A stretch of DNA of 64,000 nucleotides from Bacillus mojavensis RO-H-1 = KCTC 3706. Lineage in GTDB: Bacteria; Bacillota; Bacilli; Bacillales; Bacillaceae. The translations under genes were made by a program, and so were the position numbers. Shown one piece after another: positions 45,282 to 54,030 of this stretch (position 1 is its first letter; the number at the start of each line of letters is the position of its first letter). The notes beneath the pieces were generated by a model, which saw only the letters and a program-made list of their open reading frames with translations, searched no databases and was not told the origin of the DNA. The stretch lies in the NCBI RefSeq assembly GCF_000245335.1, contig NZ_JH600279.1, positions 124,001-188,000 of the forward strand, given 5' to 3'.

Positions 45282-46010
45282 TTGTTAAACAACGGAAGTT
45301 CAACACCTTTATACATTCAGCTAAAACAAATCATAACAGATGACATTAAAAAGGGCTTGTATTCCCCGGCTGCCAAGCTGCCCACAGAAAACGAGCTTTG
45401 CAGCAAGTATAATGTCAGCCGCATTACCGTCAGAAAAGCCATTCTCGATCTGGTCGAAGAAGGCTATCTGATCAGGCAGCAGGGAAAAGGAACGTTCGTT
45501 AAAAGCCCTAAATTGAAGAGAGAGCTGATTGCAGTAAACGGCTACTCTGAATTTATGGAATCAACCGGAAAAAAGCCGAAGCACCAGGTTCTGTCCCATG
45601 AAATCATTCCAGCATCGAAACCGATTGCCGAAAAGCTTCAAATTAAAACCGAGAGCCCTGTCGTTGAATTAAAACGGATTTTATATAATGATGATCAGCC
45701 GCTCACCTTTGAAATCACGCATTATCCGCTGGAGCTGTTTCCTGCCATCAATACGTTTATTGCGGACGGCGTATCTATGCATGATATTTTGAAGCAGCAA
45801 TACCAAGTCGTTCCCACTCACAATACGAAACTATTAAACGTTGTATATGCCCAGCAGGAGGAAAGCAAATACTTGGATTGCGATATTGGAGATGCACTGT
45901 TTGAAATCGATAAAACCGCATTTACCTCAAACGATCAGCCGATCTACTGCTCACTGTTTTTAATGCACACAAACCGTGTCACATTTACAATCAACAGCCC
46001 CTACACATAA
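45282..46010 (+). CDS. frlR: GntR-family regulator FrlR (YurK)
   Basis: This 242-residue repressor has an N-terminal GntR winged helix-turn-helix (YIQLKQIITDDIKKGLYS, KLPTENELCSKYNVSRITVR, about residues 10-55) and a C-terminal UTRA effector domain. The effector in the family is a sugar phosphate; here it should be a fructosamine 6-phosphate. Translation begins at a TTG at 45282 behind a perfect AAAGGAGG; the open frame to 45084 runs into yurJ and is a shadow. It is convergent with frlD. Confidence 0.92.
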   Translation: MLNNGSSTPLYIQLKQIITDDIKKGLYSPAAKLPTENELCSKYNVSRITVRKAILDLVEEGYLIRQQGKGTFVKSPKLKRELIAVNGYSEFMESTGKKPKHQVLSHEIIPASKPIAEKLQIKTESPVVELKRILYNDDQPLTFEITHYPLELFPAINTFIADGVSMHDILKQQYQVVPTHNTKLLNVVYAQQEESKYLDCDIGDALFEIDKTAFTSNDQPIYCSLFLMHTNRVTFTINSPYT

Positions 46011-46017
46011 CAGGCAT

Positions 46018-46054
46018 AAAAAACGAGACACTGCTTATAGTATTCTCGTTTTTT
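46018..46054. terminator. Terminator frlR / frlD with the frlD stop in its loop
   Basis: An 11-bp stem (AAAAAACGAGA / TCTCGTTTTTT) has a 15-base loop. The frlD stop codon (46035-46037) is in the loop. Confidence 0.82.
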
Positions 46055-46889
46055 CACTGCTTCCCCCTTCCTCCAGGCGGTAGGGATAGCCGTAGCCGAA
46101 TGCCCCGTACACTCCGCATGTTTTCGCAGCTGTTTCCGCTCCTTGGCGCAAAGCGTCCGCCATATCCTGCTTCTCACAGAAGGCAGTCAAAAATCCCGCG
46201 ATAAATGAATCTCCTGCTCCGAGTGTATCAATTATATCAGCTTCCACAATCGGCTGATGATAGATTCGGTCTCCCGCAGACAGGATCGCCCCTTGCCCGC
46301 CGCGGGTCATACATACGATTTTTGCTCCGTACTCATGTGCCTTTTCGGCAAGCTGTCCGCACTCCGTCTCACTCAGATCGCTTCCTGAAAAGAACGCGTA
46401 CGTCACATATGGACAGACCTTTTTCAAATACTCATCCTCTCGATTTGTTGAAAAATCAAAAGAGACCGGAATCAGACCGCACAGCTGCGGCAAATCGTTC
46501 TCAAGCCTGCTGTACACACTGGTATGCAGCAGATCATGCCCGCTGATAAAAGATAAGTCCTTTTCCTGAAACACAAGACGGAGACGCGACTGGATGCCCC
46601 CCTTATTCGATCGGACAAAGATCCGGTCCCCCTGTTCATCAAGGGTAACGATTGCCATTCCGTTTTCCCCATGCGCCTGGCGAATAAAATCCGCGTTAAC
46701 CTTCTCCAATTTCAGCACATTCAGCAGATGAGCCGCGGCTTCGTCATTGCCGACGATTCCGATATAAGAAGCCTCATGTCCAAGCCGTTTTGCAAGCACT
46801 GCGACATTTAAAGCGTTTCCTCCCGGGTAGAATGTTTCTTGATCCTGATAGTAGTCTACAACGTTGTCTCCAACAGCAATTAATTTCAT
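46035..46889 (-). CDS. frlD: Fructosamine 6-kinase FrlD (PfkB family)
   Basis: This 284-residue PfkB-type kinase should phosphorylate imported fructosamines (Amadori products of amino acids and glucose) at the 6-position. Motifs: YPGGNALNVAVLAKRLG near residue 25 (substrate side) and DTLGAGDSFIAGFLTAF near residue 230, containing the catalytic Asp and anion hole. A GGAGGA site precedes the ATG. It is the last gene of the frl operon frlB-O-N-M-D, 13 bases after frlM. Confidence 0.92.
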   Translation of the reverse strand: MKLIAVGDNVVDYYQDQETFYPGGNALNVAVLAKRLGHEASYIGIVGNDEAAAHLLNVLKLEKVNADFIRQAHGENGMAIVTLDEQGDRIFVRSNKGGIQSRLRLVFQEKDLSFISGHDLLHTSVYSRLENDLPQLCGLIPVSFDFSTNREDEYLKKVCPYVTYAFFSGSDLSETECGQLAEKAHEYGAKIVCMTRGGQGAILSAGDRIYHQPIVEADIIDTLGAGDSFIAGFLTAFCEKQDMADALRQGAETAAKTCGVYGAFGYGYPYRLEEGGSSEKTRIL

Positions 46890-46902
46890 TGTGCTTCCTC
46901 CT

Positions 46903-47805
46903 TTATCCTTTTACGCTTCCGCTTGCAATCCCGCGGACAAAATATTTCTGCATAAATAAAAATAGAATAATAATCGGCGCAGCAGAAATCGTTAATCCCG
47001 CCAGCAAGACGCCCCAATCCGTCTGCAGTGCATCTCGGAACTGCATCAGCCCCGCCGGAATGGTCCGCAAATTCTCGTCATCTATGAAAATAATCGCAAA
47101 CATAAACTCATTCCACGTATGGTAAGCCGTCAAAATGCCCGACGTCACTAAAATAGGCACACTCATTGGTAAGAAAATTCTGAAAAATACTCCAAAACTC
47201 GTACACCCATCTAAATAAGCCGCCTCCTCCAATTCTTTAGAAATAGAAAGAAAATAAGAGCGGATCAAAATGATGGTAAACGGAATCCGATAAGCCGCAT
47301 AAGGCAATATCAAAGCCCAATACGTATTGTAAAGCCCCAGCGACTGAATAATGGAATAAAGCGGCACAAGACTGACCTGAGGTGTCAGCATCAAACCGCC
47401 AAGACAAAGCACCAAAAAGAACCCTTTTCCTTTAAACTCGAACCTCGAAAGCCCGTACGCTCCCCATGCGCTGATAAAGACAGTGATTACACATGTCAGC
47501 GCCGTCACGATCACACTGTTCATAAAATAAGAAGAAATTCCCTGATTCCAGGCGGACACAAAATTCTCCGGATGCCACGAAGACGGCAGCGACCAGCTGT
47601 TCTCAAAAATATCATCCGAGCTTTTAAAGGCGCTCATGACCATCCATAAAAGCGGATAAGCAATCGCGATAAGATAGAGAAACAGAAAAACCCACACAGA
47701 CGTTTCTCCGATATACCATTTTCGCCTCGGCTTTCTCTTCACCTCGATGTGCCGGTCAGGCACAGGCTCTAATCTGAATGAATCTGTCTTCTTTTGAGGC
47801 AGCAT
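46903..47805 (-). CDS. frlM: Fructosamine ABC transporter permease FrlM
   Basis: This 300-residue MalG-type permease has a charged cytoplasmic N-terminus (RKPRRKWYIGETSVW), six hydrophobic helices and the EAA loop EEAAYLDGCTSFGVFFRIF near residue 210, which contacts the ATPase. It works with FrlN and the binding lipoprotein FrlO. It follows frlN with a 3-base gap. No ATPase lies in the operon, so an outside one (YurJ or MsmX) is needed. Confidence 0.9.
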   Translation of the reverse strand: MLPQKKTDSFRLEPVPDRHIEVKRKPRRKWYIGETSVWVFLFLYLIAIAYPLLWMVMSAFKSSDDIFENSWSLPSSWHPENFVSAWNQGISSYFMNSVIVTALTCVITVFISAWGAYGLSRFEFKGKGFFLVLCLGGLMLTPQVSLVPLYSIIQSLGLYNTYWALILPYAAYRIPFTIILIRSYFLSISKELEEAAYLDGCTSFGVFFRIFLPMSVPILVTSGILTAYHTWNEFMFAIIFIDDENLRTIPAGLMQFRDALQTDWGVLLAGLTISAAPIIILFLFMQKYFVRGIASGSVKG

Positions 47806-47808
47806 CTG

Positions 47809-48687
47809 TTAGTCCTCCTTTCCGGTTTTAAAGAACTTCATTTGCATGAGCGACAAAGCAAGCGTAATGATTAACACAACAGTGGCAATCGCTGAAGCAT
47901 AGCCCATCATATCCTTTGTAAAGGCGCTTTTATATAAGAACGTGCTTAATACCTCAGAAGCGTTTCCCGGTCCACCGCCTGTCAATATGTACGGCTCGTT
48001 AAATACCGTAAAGGCGCCGGTCAGCGTCATGACCACTGCAACAAAAGACATCTCTTTCGTCTGGGGAATGGTAATGTGAAAAAACTGCTGAATTTTTCCC
48101 GCGCCGTCAAGACGCGCCGCTTCATACAGTTCATCCGGTATTTTTTGAATCGACACAATGTACAGCATTGCGATATAACCGACAGACTGCCACTGAGATA
48201 CAAAGATGACAGAAAGCATAGCCGTGCTGTCATCCCCGAGCCATGCCCTCGTCAGCTGATCAAGACCAACCGCCTGAAGCAGCTGATTCAAAAGCCCCGT
48301 CTCAGGGTTGTAAATAAAATCGAACAAAAGCGCGATAACCGTCATCGAGATGACAACCGGCAAAAAGAAAACGGTACGAAAAAAAGGCGACCATTTTCTG
48401 ACCAGCTTATCCTCAAGCACCGCCGCCAAAATTAAACCGCCAAACACCTGGCATACAATTGAGATCACTGCGTAGAGCACGTTATTCGTGAGGGCTTGAT
48501 AAAAGACAGGATCACGAAATAATTCAACATAGTTCTTCAATCCGATAAACGTTTTTTCCGGAGAAAAAGAGCTCCATTGAAACAGACTGAGAAAGACATT
48601 CTCAAAAATCGGGATATAAACGAAAAATAAAAAAACAAGAGCCGGCAGCAAAAACAAATAGGGGATTATTCTATTTTGATTGACCAA
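47809..48687 (-). CDS. frlN: Fructosamine ABC transporter permease FrlN
   Basis: This 292-residue MalF-type permease has about six membrane helices and the EAA loop YEAARLDGAGKIQQFFHITIP near residue 190. The frame is open to 48732, but a TTG at 48687 behind AAAGGAG gives the expected length; the extension would lie in the upstream hairpin. It follows frlO across a 57-base gap that holds a perfect 12-bp hairpin. It pairs with FrlM. Confidence 0.9.
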   Translation of the reverse strand: MVNQNRIIPYLFLLPALVFLFFVYIPIFENVFLSLFQWSSFSPEKTFIGLKNYVELFRDPVFYQALTNNVLYAVISIVCQVFGGLILAAVLEDKLVRKWSPFFRTVFFLPVVISMTVIALLFDFIYNPETGLLNQLLQAVGLDQLTRAWLGDDSTAMLSVIFVSQWQSVGYIAMLYIVSIQKIPDELYEAARLDGAGKIQQFFHITIPQTKEMSFVAVVMTLTGAFTVFNEPYILTGGGPGNASEVLSTFLYKSAFTKDMMGYASAIATVVLIITLALSLMQMKFFKTGKED

Positions 48688-48709
48688 GGATAACTCATCT
48701 CCTTTATAA

Positions 48710-48741
48710 AAAGAAAAGGTGCGTCGCTTCACCTTTTCTTT
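48710..48741 (-). terminator. Intra-operon hairpin between frlO and frlN
   Basis: Perfect 12-bp arms AAAGAAAAGGTG (48710-48721) and CACCTTTTCTTT (48730-48741) with an 8-base loop. On the minus-strand transcript the hairpin ends in a U-rich tract. It could act as a partial terminator or 3' shield, so that the binding protein is made in excess over the permeases. Confidence 0.65.
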
Positions 48742-48744
48742 GAT

Positions 48745-50013
48745 TTATTCAGCTGACGCCCGCACTTGCTTGGCTGCTTTTTGAACGGCTTTCATGACCT
48801 GCTTCGGTGTCATGTCGCCGCCAAGCATTTGCTGGACGCTTGTTAAGTACACATCTGCGATTTCAACATCAACATCCATGTCGAACCACGGAACCATTGA
48901 TTTGGCATCTACGATATCCTTAACGGCTTCACGCTGTATGGCTGTAGAATTTTCTTCGGTTGCCGTCCCTTGCACCGCACTGTATTTGCCGACGTCTTTG
49001 ACGAGCTTTTCACCCATTTTTCTCGACGTCAGAAATTGCAAAAATTCCACTGCTTCCTTTGGATGTTTTGTTTTCGAGGAAATCATAAATCCTTCAGGCG
49101 CCCCCGTTAACGCTTCTGAAGATCCTTTTTGCCCGCTGATTTCAGGGAATGAGAACATCCCTAGATTCACTGGCTCAACCAGTTTGATTTCAGCAGTTTC
49201 TGCATATATCATCGCCGACTTTCCGCTCTTAAATTGTTGTCTCACATATTCATGGTCGACGGAGTTTACATGTTTATTGAAGTAAGGCATCAGTTCCTGC
49301 AGCTTTTCAAGTGCTTTCACATAGCCTTCATCGGTAAATTCACCCGTTTTGGCGTTATAGTCCTTTTCTCTTGTTTTTTCATCGACCATCCGCTGATTCA
49401 GCGTGCCGATATAATGTGAGATTGTCCAAGTCGCTTTTGTTCCGAAACTAATCGGTGTATAGCCATTTTCTTTCAGCTTCTTCGAGACATCGATGAGTTC
49501 ATCCCAAGTCGCCGGGGGCTCTAGATTGAGCTTTTTAAATATGTCTTTATTATAGAAAAATGATTTAGCGTCCATTTGCCACGGCACGCCATATTGTTTG
49601 TTTTCATACGTAAATGGTGTAACTTGCGATTGAACGAGCTGTGATGACCAATCTGTATCATCTTTGTAGTAGGACGAGAGATCAAGTGCTTTCTTTCCTC
49701 TGATAAATTTAAAAGCAAACTCGTCACTCCATGAGAAGTAAATATCAGGAGGGCTGCTGGTTCCCAGCATAACTTTAATTTTATCTTTATAGGAGTCATT
49801 CAAAACCGCTTCAGTCTGAATGTCGATATCCGGATGCTCTTTTTCAAATTCCTTTACAACCTCTTCAAAATACCTTTTTTCCGGCTCCTTCGGCCATCTG
49901 TGGAAAAATTTCAATGTCACCTTTCCATCGGCTGAACTGCCCTGGCTCGAACAGCCCGCAATGGTGAGCATACTGACAGCTGCAATGATCAAAAATAAAA
50001 ACATTTTCTTCAA
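48745..50013 (-). CDS. frlO: Fructosamine-binding lipoprotein FrlO
   Basis: This 422-residue family 1 solute-binding protein captures fructosamines outside the membrane. The lipoprotein signal is [20 protein letters not shown] with Cys at residue 21 (AGCSSQ). The mature part has the two-lobed fold typical of sugar binders ([39 protein letters not shown]). A GGAGG site precedes the ATG at 50013. It is separated from frlB by a 38-base palindrome and from frlN by a hairpin. Confidence 0.9.
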   Translation of the reverse strand: MKKMFLFLIIAAVSMLTIAGCSSQGSSADGKVTLKFFHRWPKEPEKRYFEEVVKEFEKEHPDIDIQTEAVLNDSYKDKIKVMLGTSSPPDIYFSWSDEFAFKFIRGKKALDLSSYYKDDTDWSSQLVQSQVTPFTYENKQYGVPWQMDAKSFFYNKDIFKKLNLEPPATWDELIDVSKKLKENGYTPISFGTKATWTISHYIGTLNQRMVDEKTREKDYNAKTGEFTDEGYVKALEKLQELMPYFNKHVNSVDHEYVRQQFKSGKSAMIYAETAEIKLVEPVNLGMFSFPEISGQKGSSEALTGAPEGFMISSKTKHPKEAVEFLQFLTSRKMGEKLVKDVGKYSAVQGTATEENSTAIQREAVKDIVDAKSMVPWFDMDVDVEIADVYLTSVQQMLGGDMTPKQVMKAVQKAAKQVRASAE

Positions 50014-50032
50014 AGGGTTGGCCTCCTCTGGA

Positions 50033-50070
50033 CATTAGACTATAATGTTATATAACATTATAGTCTAATG
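50033..50070. promoter_or_regulatory. Perfect 38-bp palindrome between frlB and frlO (likely FrlR operator)
   Basis: The sequence from 50033 to 50070 is a perfect palindrome; each 19-base arm reads CATTAGACTATAATGTTAT. The inner part shares the TATAA(C/T)GTTATA type core with the frlB and frlR sites. It lies just upstream of frlO, so FrlR bound here could control an internal frlO promoter. It could also form a cruciform or an mRNA hairpin. Confidence 0.65.
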
Positions 50071-50093
50071 CATAATGGTTCCTCTTTTTCAGA

Positions 50094-51080
50094 TCAATAC
50101 TCAACTTTCCACATGTATCTTCTATGAGATAAAGGATGATTTCTCGCTTCTGCCAAAGCGTCCGCATAGCTTCTCAGCACACGGTTAAGAACGAGCGGAG
50201 CAAGATAGCCTTTTACTGAATCGTCAATTGCAGTGAAGTCGTAAGATGCGGCATCGAGCACAGTCAGCTTTTTGCCATATTTTTTCGAGAAGGTAAGCGC
50301 CCGCTCTTCAAGTGGCCTTGTTTCATCTAAACCGAGCAGGATGATAAACGGCACGGACTCATCAATAATTTCAAACGGTCCGTGAAAATATTCTCCGGCA
50401 TGAATGGCGTGGGAATGAATCCATTGCATTTCCATGAGAATGCAGATGCTGTAGGAGTAAGCGACACCGTAGTTTGCACCGCTTGCCATTGTATAAATGA
50501 TGCTTTCTTTGTCATGTGTTTTTGCAAATTGCTGTGCGTTGTCAGCTTCCTGCTTAAGGGCTTCATCATACACAGCCTGCAATTGATCTAAACCTTCAAT
50601 TGCTTGTTCAAATGTCGTATTGTTTTCTAATACCTGCAAAGCGCCGAAAACGATTTGATATAGAACACCATAGTTCGTATTGATCGCCTGCGCCTCATCA
50701 CCCCAGTCATACTGGGCGACATATTGCGCTTCCTGCGCTAAAGGAGACTCCGGCTTATACGTCATTGCAATCGTAAGCGCGCCTTTGCTTCTCGCAAATG
50801 CAGCGGCTTTTACCGTTTCCGGGGTATTTCCCGAGTGCGAGCACAAAATGACAAGAGACTTTTCACCAAGCTGCACAGGGTTTCGCTGAATAAATTCATT
50901 AGAGCTGTAAAGGTCAGAGCTGATTGATTTTGACTCCCTGTCAAACACATATTTACTCGGATACATAATGGCCGAAGACCCTCCGCATGCGACAAAGAAT
51001 ACATGGTCGATGGTTTTTCCTTTCAAATCCTGCAAGAAAGCTTGAACCTCACGATTAACTTTTGCTGTGACCTGACTCAA
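50094..51080 (-). CDS. frlB: Fructosamine-6-phosphate deglycase FrlB (SIS domain)
   Basis: This 328-residue enzyme should split fructosamine 6-phosphates into glucose 6-phosphate and an amino acid. It has two SIS (sugar isomerase) domains; the first contains FVACGGSSAIMYPSKYVF, ILCSHSGNTPETVKAAAFA, typical of phosphosugar binding. The catalytic part includes HAIHAGEYFHGPFEIID. A GTG at 51089 overlaps its own ribosome site; the TTG at 51080 with GAGGAG at 8-base spacing was chosen. It is the first gene of the frl operon. Confidence 0.92.
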   Translation of the reverse strand: MSQVTAKVNREVQAFLQDLKGKTIDHVFFVACGGSSAIMYPSKYVFDRESKSISSDLYSSNEFIQRNPVQLGEKSLVILCSHSGNTPETVKAAAFARSKGALTIAMTYKPESPLAQEAQYVAQYDWGDEAQAINTNYGVLYQIVFGALQVLENNTTFEQAIEGLDQLQAVYDEALKQEADNAQQFAKTHDKESIIYTMASGANYGVAYSYSICILMEMQWIHSHAIHAGEYFHGPFEIIDESVPFIILLGLDETRPLEERALTFSKKYGKKLTVLDAASYDFTAIDDSVKGYLAPLVLNRVLRSYADALAEARNHPLSHRRYMWKVEY

Positions 51081-51101
51081 ATCCTTCACTCCTCGTTTTT
51101 A

Positions 51102-51119
51102 TTATATAACGTTATATAA
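51102..51119. promoter_or_regulatory. Palindromic operator upstream of frlB
   Basis: TTATATAACGTTATATAA is a perfect 18-bp palindrome about 20 bases ahead of the frlB start. It has the same core as the other two frl palindromes. Related AT-rich half sites continue to 51135. The likely ligand is FrlR. Confidence 0.65.
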
Positions 51120-51239
51120 CATTATATATTGTTATATTAAAGTCCGGAGATAAGAATGTCAATATTATTTTCTGAAATTTCTCATTAATTTACTCGAATA
51201 ATAGACGAATATCTATCTGCGGAAAAATGCCCAAATGAA

Positions 51240-51268
51240 AAGCCAGAACTTAATATAAGCTCTGGCCT
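51240..51268 (-). terminator. Terminator downstream of yurQ
   Basis: On the minus-strand transcript, GCCAGAGCTT pairs with AAGTTCTGGC (one mismatch) and is followed by TTTTCATTT. Confidence 0.6.
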
Positions 51269-51294
51269 CGCTGTTCAATCCGCAGACTGACTTC

Positions 51295-51669
51295 TTATTT
51301 AAAAAATACCTTGTCTATATTATACTTCGAGTGCTGTGTATTGATGATATAGGTTTCATAAATTTCTCTTTCCATTGGATCTTCGACTACACATACTTCA
51401 ATTTTATAAACTTCGTCCCTGTGATTTTTAATCGGTGAGACAGTGTCTTCAAAATGTTTCTTAATTCTCTGTCTTAACTTTCTGGCTTTACCGACAAATA
51501 GCAGTTCGTCATGAATGTTGTAAAACATGAAGATGCCGCCTTTATCCCTTGGTATCTGGTGAAAGTCGATGAACCCGTAAATCGCCTTTATTTTCGGCTC
51601 GTTATCATTAGCTGACTGCTGTCGTTCAGTGATGGTGACATTCGGTGCGGGTATATCAATTTTTATCAA
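51295..51669 (-). CDS. yurQ: GIY-YIG nuclease domain protein YurQ
   Basis: This 124-residue protein has a GIY-YIG-like core, where GIF replaces GIY and FVG replaces YIG in GGIFMFYNIHDELLFVGKARK, followed by LRQRIKKHFED. The conserved Arg and a later Glu (EREIYETYIINTQHSKYN) are present. It resembles the N-terminal nuclease domain of UvrC without the rest. Whether it cuts DNA is unknown. The start is a TTG at 51669 with a weak ribosome site. Confidence 0.78.
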   Translation of the reverse strand: MIKIDIPAPNVTITERQQSANDNEPKIKAIYGFIDFHQIPRDKGGIFMFYNIHDELLFVGKARKLRQRIKKHFEDTVSPIKNHRDEVYKIEVCVVEDPMEREIYETYIINTQHSKYNIDKVFFK

Positions 51670-51771
51670 AATCAGTTCACGTCCTCTTTTTCATTAAAGA
51701 TAAATGCTAACACAGACAGGAAAGAAAAGCTAGAACAGCTTTATTATATTTGTTTGTCATGCCTTTCATTA

Positions 51772-52890
51772 TTATGCAAGCGCACAGGCAAGATCATAAG
51801 GGCTAAGGTCTATTTCTGTCTGCTTTCCGAGAACTAGCTTTGCCAGCTCTGAACCGAGAAACGGTCCCATCGTTAACCCCGACGCGCCTAAACCGTTAGC
51901 GGCGTAAAGTCCTTGAACATTCGGCACGGCACCCACCACTGGCAGAAACCCCGGTGTAAACGGTCTGAAGCCCACTCGTGTTTCAATGACTGTGCTGTCA
52001 GCAAGCCCAGGGGCTGCGGCAAGTGCTTTGTTCAAGACTTCATGCTGTCCCCCTGCTGTCACACGCAGGTCTTTAAGATCGGCCTCATTTTCATGGGTGG
52101 CGCCTGCTACAATTCTGCCGTCATCAAAGGACAAAATATATTGGTCATTCGGCGGCATCACCACCGGCCACGATGCGGTATCTGCACCAGGAATTTCAAA
52201 ATGCATAATTTGCGCCTTCTGAAAGGATACTTGAAAATGAATGCCCAGAGGCTTCATCAACTCATTGGCCCATGCCCCTCCAGTCACGATCACATTATCA
52301 GCCTCAAACTGCTGCTTGTCTGTTTGGACACCGGTGACTCTTCCGTTCCCAAAAAGCAAGGACGCGTTTCCTTTTACAATGACTGCACCATGTTTCTCGG
52401 CAGCGTTTAAAAGCGACCGGCATAGCGCCCTCCCGTTCACACGAGCGGCGCCGCTAATATGAACCGATTCATAGCCATCAGCTAAAATGGGAAACAGCTT
52501 TTTCGTTTCACTCGCGGACAAACGGGTGATGTCACCGATCTCCGGCGCATGCTCGCGCCTCTTATACGCCCGCTCCTCCATCTTATCGAGCTTCGCCGCA
52601 TCAGTGTGAATGCTGATCGCACCGACACGCTTGTATCCGGTGTCTGTTTCACCGTCCTCTTCCAGTTGATTGATTAAATCATTATAGTATCGCGCTCCGC
52701 CCTTAGCGAGCTGATACCAATCCTGATTGCGGCGCTGCGAAAGCCAAGGGCAGACAATCCCTGCCGCCGCATCCGTCGCTTGTCCCGGCTCATTCCGGTC
52801 AATCACCGTAACCCGGGCTCCTGATTTTGCGAGATGATAGGCCGTCGATGCACCTAGTATGCCTGCGCCGACGATGATGTAAGACTTCAT
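51772..52890 (-). CDS. yurR: FAD-dependent oxidoreductase YurR (DAO family)
   Basis: This 372-residue protein of the D-amino acid oxidase/glycine oxidase superfamily starts with the FAD Rossmann motif IIVGAGILGASTAYHLAK. The block DAAAGIVCPWLSQRRNQDWY follows, and the C-terminal FAD contact is GLYAANGLGASGLTMGPFLG. It should oxidise an amino acid or amine. An ATG two codons upstream is possible; the ATG at 52890 behind AAAGGTG was chosen. It follows the frl operon, and a link with Amadori-product catabolism is possible but unproven. Confidence 0.86.
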   Translation of the reverse strand: MKSYIIVGAGILGASTAYHLAKSGARVTVIDRNEPGQATDAAAGIVCPWLSQRRNQDWYQLAKGGARYYNDLINQLEEDGETDTGYKRVGAISIHTDAAKLDKMEERAYKRREHAPEIGDITRLSASETKKLFPILADGYESVHISGAARVNGRALCRSLLNAAEKHGAVIVKGNASLLFGNGRVTGVQTDKQQFEADNVIVTGGAWANELMKPLGIHFQVSFQKAQIMHFEIPGADTASWPVVMPPNDQYILSFDDGRIVAGATHENEADLKDLRVTAGGQHEVLNKALAAAPGLADSTVIETRVGFRPFTPGFLPVVGAVPNVQGLYAANGLGASGLTMGPFLGSELAKLVLGKQTEIDLSPYDLACALA

Positions 52891-53048
52891 ATGCAAACAC
52901 CTTTTCTTTTATAATATCTATTCATTTTACCAAATAGAGTGCTTTCCTTCGACCTTTAGCCCCAATGTGGAAAAACCGCGAAGTTCGTCCAATCTCTTCA
53001 CTCTCCTATCGAATATCCTGTCACTATCAATAGAGAAAGGATGATACC

Positions 53049-53198
53049 ATGAGCGAAAATCGTCATGAAAATGAAGAAAACACAGACCGCAATACAGCAG
53101 TTGCAAAAGTCCAAAACAGCGGCAATTCAAATGTTGTGGTCAACGTGAATACTGATCAGGACCAGGCACAGGCGCAGTCACAAGACGGGGAAGACTAA
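53049..53198 (+). CDS. Small polar protein (49 aa), coupled to yurS
   Basis: The ATG at 53049 follows AAAGGATG. The 49-residue product is very polar (MSENRHENEENTDRNTAVAK), then has VQNSGNSNVVVNVNTDQ and a Gln/Ala-rich end. The NSGNSxVxVxVxT segment recurs in the next gene, yurS, suggesting that the two products share a beta-strand motif and may assemble. Its stop overlaps the yurS start (TAATG). It is too short for usual gene callers. Function unknown; a spore-related role is a guess. Confidence 0.65.
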   Translation: MSENRHENEENTDRNTAVAKVQNSGNSNVVVNVNTDQDQAQAQSQDGED

Positions 53199-53473
53199 TG
53201 AACGAAAACATCATTCCTCTCAACAGACATACTCAAGAGATACCCACTACTGAATCTGTTATCAAAAACAGCGGCAACTCAGAGGTCCATATCGACATTC
53301 ACATTGATACAATGCCAATTGCTTTTGCTATATTATGCTCTGCATTAGCCGCAAAGCAGATGACAAAAGAGGAATTCGATATGGCTTATACTCAATTGCG
53401 AGAGATGAACAGAGAAAATAACAGCAGATCATCTGTAAAGCAAATTATCAATCAGGAGACAGAAGAAGAGTAA
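53198..53473 (+). CDS. yurS: YurS, small protein sharing an NSGNS motif with its neighbour
   Basis: This 91-residue protein contains NSGNSEVHIDIHIDTMPIAF near residue 26, then a hydrophobic-to-helical segment AFAILCSALAAKQMTKEEFD and a charged tail ending in EEE. The alternating pattern VHIDIHIDT is like the VVVNVNT strand of the preceding gene. The start ATG overlaps the upstream stop codon, so translation should be coupled. I do not know its function. A terminator with a G/C-rich stem follows directly. Confidence 0.75.
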   Translation: MNENIIPLNRHTQEIPTTESVIKNSGNSEVHIDIHIDTMPIAFAILCSALAAKQMTKEEFDMAYTQLREMNRENNSRSSVKQIINQETEEE

Positions 53474-53507
53474 AAAACCGCGGGCCCTGTGGCCAGCGGT
53501 TTTTCTT
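53473..53507. terminator. Terminator after yurS
   Basis: AAAACCGC-GGCC pairs with GGCC-GCGGTTTTT, with a T-run on the plus strand. It lies between the convergent yurS and yurT. Confidence 0.78.
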
Positions 53508-53537
53508 CTGCATACAAAAAGGACGCGACTGAATCGG

Positions 53538-53921
53538 TTACTTCTGTACAATTTGAATAAGGTTACCGCATGTATCGTCGAAGACAGCTATTGTGACTTC
53601 GCCCATTTTTGTCGGTTCCATCGTAAACGTCACGCCTTTTCCCTTTAATCGGTTGTACTCTTTTTGAATATCTGCAACGCCACACATTGTGGCCGGGAAG
53701 CCTTCGGAGAATATCTTCTTTTGATACTCCTTCGCGGCAGGATGTTCATTAGGTTCAAGTAAAAGCTCGGTTCCGTCTTGATCATCTGGAGAAACAAGCG
53801 TTATCCACCTGAATTTCCCCATGGGAACATCCTCCTTTTTTACAAACCCCAGTTTTTCTGTATAGAACTTCAGTGCCTTGTCTTGATCTTGCACGAATAT
53901 ACTAGTCACAATGATTTTCAT
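53538..53921 (-). CDS. yurT: Glyoxalase/VOC superfamily protein YurT
   Basis: This 127-residue protein is a single VOC domain: MKIIVTSIFVQDQDKALKFY at the start, FRWITLVSPDDQDGTELLLE in the middle, and IAVFDDTCGNLIQIVQK at the end, where the usual Glu ligand is replaced or shifted (GNLIQI). Metal ligands are hard to assign. Function is unknown; such proteins may bind antibiotics or act as dioxygenases or isomerases. It lies next to the ArsR regulator and may be its target. Confidence 0.82.
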   Translation of the reverse strand: MKIIVTSIFVQDQDKALKFYTEKLGFVKKEDVPMGKFRWITLVSPDDQDGTELLLEPNEHPAAKEYQKKIFSEGFPATMCGVADIQKEYNRLKGKGVTFTMEPTKMGEVTIAVFDDTCGNLIQIVQK

Positions 53922-54030
53922 ATTGTTGTTGCCTCCTTTGATATTTATGGTGCATGGTACTGTGCAAACAATCCGGCTTCAAGCAAAACAAACCAACATT
54001 TGTCAGAAACTCAGTACTGGTTTCATAAAA

